NCBI GenBank assembly: GCA_014379915.1
Contig: JACMKV010000010.1
Span: 1 to 6,545 of the forward strand
Origin: Burkholderiales bacterium
GTDB lineage: Bacteria; Pseudomonadota; Gammaproteobacteria; Burkholderiales; JACMKV01
Reading direction: 5' to 3'
DNA length: 6,545 bases
In this document: in pieces, positions 6,302 through 6,545 of the stretch
Position numbering within the stretch: position 1 is the first letter of the stretch
Layout of the letters: every line of letters begins with the position of its first letter
Position numbers and translations under genes: made by a program
Notes under the pieces: generated by a model
What the model saw: the letters and a program-made list of their open reading frames with translations, nothing else
Database searches by the model: none
Told to the model about the DNA's origin: nothing

Positions 6302-6360
6302 GGTGGCAAACAATTTTTCGGATTTTAACAAAAAATTACTGTCAGAGCAGTCCTGCCACC
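6302..6360 (+). promoter_or_regulatory. Possible leader hairpin upstream of the secreted-protein gene
   Basis: Two nested inverted repeats are visible: GGTGGCA (6302-6308) with TGCCACC (6354-6360), and AATTTTT (6312-6318) with AAAAATT (6331-6337). The outer stem would begin at the predicted transcript 5' end and close 3 nt before the GAGGAG ribosome binding site. It could tune ribosome access. The inner loops are asymmetric (3 and 16 nt), so stability is uncertain. Confidence 0.25.
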
Positions 6361-6363
6361 AAC

Positions 6364-6369
6364 GAGGAG
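6364..6369 (+). promoter_or_regulatory. Strong Shine-Dalgarno site of the secreted-protein gene
   Basis: GAGGAG lies 5 nt before the ATG at 6375. It is one of the clearest ribosome binding sites in the window and fixes the start of the partial gene. Confidence 0.75.
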
Positions 6370-6374
6370 CTTTC

Positions 6375-6545
6375 ATGAAAGAAATAGTGTTATTTCTTGC
6401 GGTTATGCTGCCGGCATCCGCTTTCGCCCATCAGGGCTATCCAACTGTCGATCGTGTCGAATGGGTCCTTGCCTGCATGCAGCAGTACGACAAAGGCGGC
6501 TACGAGCTGGTCCACAAGTGCTCTTGCGCCATCGACAAGATCGCC
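6375..6545 (+). CDS. Small secreted cysteine-containing protein, 5' part only
   Basis: The first 57 codons are present and the frame is still open at the window edge, so the true length is unknown. Residues 1-18 form a signal peptide: a Lys-Glu start, hydrophobic core IVLFLAVMLP, and ASAFA before a probable cleavage ahead of HQGYP. The product is therefore expected in the periplasm or outside the cell. The mature part has VDRVEWVLACM (about 25-35) and a CSC motif; cysteines are at 34, 49 and 51. From memory, short exported proteins with YPTVDRVE and a later CxC are found near lanthanide-dependent (XoxF) methanol dehydrogenase and PQQ genes in methylotrophs, which would fit the neighbouring C1 genes. 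I cannot confirm that here. The start is secure because of the GAGGAG 5 nt upstream. It is transcribed divergently from the cofactor genes. Confidence 0.75.
   Translation, partial: MKEIVLFLAVMLPASAFAHQGYPTVDRVEWVLACMQQYDKGGYELVHKCSCAIDKIA

Larger units (their letters stand above)
6025..6374. other. Divergent intergenic region with repeats and candidate promoters
   Basis: These 350 nt hold no convincing gene. From left to right they contain the G-run arm (6025-6060) and a 90-nt spacer with a TATAAA on the minus strand. Next come the C-run arm (6152-6200) and then a more AT-rich part (about 6280-6340) leading to the plus-strand gene. Short frames crossing the region have repeat-derived, low-complexity translations. 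Transcription must diverge from here, leftward into the C1 genes and rightward into the secreted-protein gene. Confidence 0.6.

Noticed and set aside
6028..6376. Short overlapping minus-strand frames across the repeat region
   Set aside because: Their translations are generated by the heptamer repeats (repeating Gly-Ile-Gly-type patterns) and they lack ribosome binding sites.

Overview
The window is GC-rich and gene-dense. Genes run mostly on the minus strand, and one divergent gene is cut by the right edge. Its content points to a methylotrophic or methylotroph-related proteobacterium, probably beta- or gammaproteobacterial. Three adjacent minus-strand genes belong to families tied to methanofuran and tetrahydromethanopterin (H4MPT) C1 metabolism. 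The G-rich heptamer repeats between genes are, from memory, of a type scattered through many beta- and gammaproteobacterial genomes. Taxonomy is inference; there is no rRNA or marker gene here.

Layout in minus-strand transcription order, right to left. (1) 6025-6374 is a non-coding divergent region holding two oppositely oriented G/C-run repeat blocks and an AT-rich part with candidate promoters. (2) 4621-6024 is a dihydropteroate-synthase-like protein with the N-terminal domain known as DUF6513. It starts at a TTG that abuts one repeat block. (3) 4534-4620 is a short gap holding two tiny overlapping reading frames linked by ATGA stop/start overlaps. (4) 3955-4533 is a DUF447-type split-barrel protein. 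(5) 3200-3958 is a (5-formylfuran-3-yl)methyl phosphate synthase homologue (MfnB), overlapping the previous gene by 4 nt. (6) 3067-3199 is a gap with a credible -10 element. (7) 130-3042 is a large soluble signalling protein with four PAS domains, an intact GGDEF domain and an intact EAL domain. Positions 1-129 hold nothing I can identify.

On the plus strand, 6375-6545 is the 5' end of a small secreted, cysteine-containing protein with a good ribosome binding site. It reads away from the C1 genes and leaves the window.

Genes 4621-6024, 3955-4533 and 3200-3958 look like one transcription unit for C1-carrier cofactor synthesis. MfnB makes the furan precursor of methanofuran/methylofuran. The DHPS-like and DUF447 proteins are typical companions in bacterial H4MPT clusters, with exact reactions less certain. 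The c-di-GMP gene lies downstream on the same strand but probably has its own promoter, so a functional link to C1 metabolism is only positional. I found no mobile element, tRNA, rRNA or CRISPR array.
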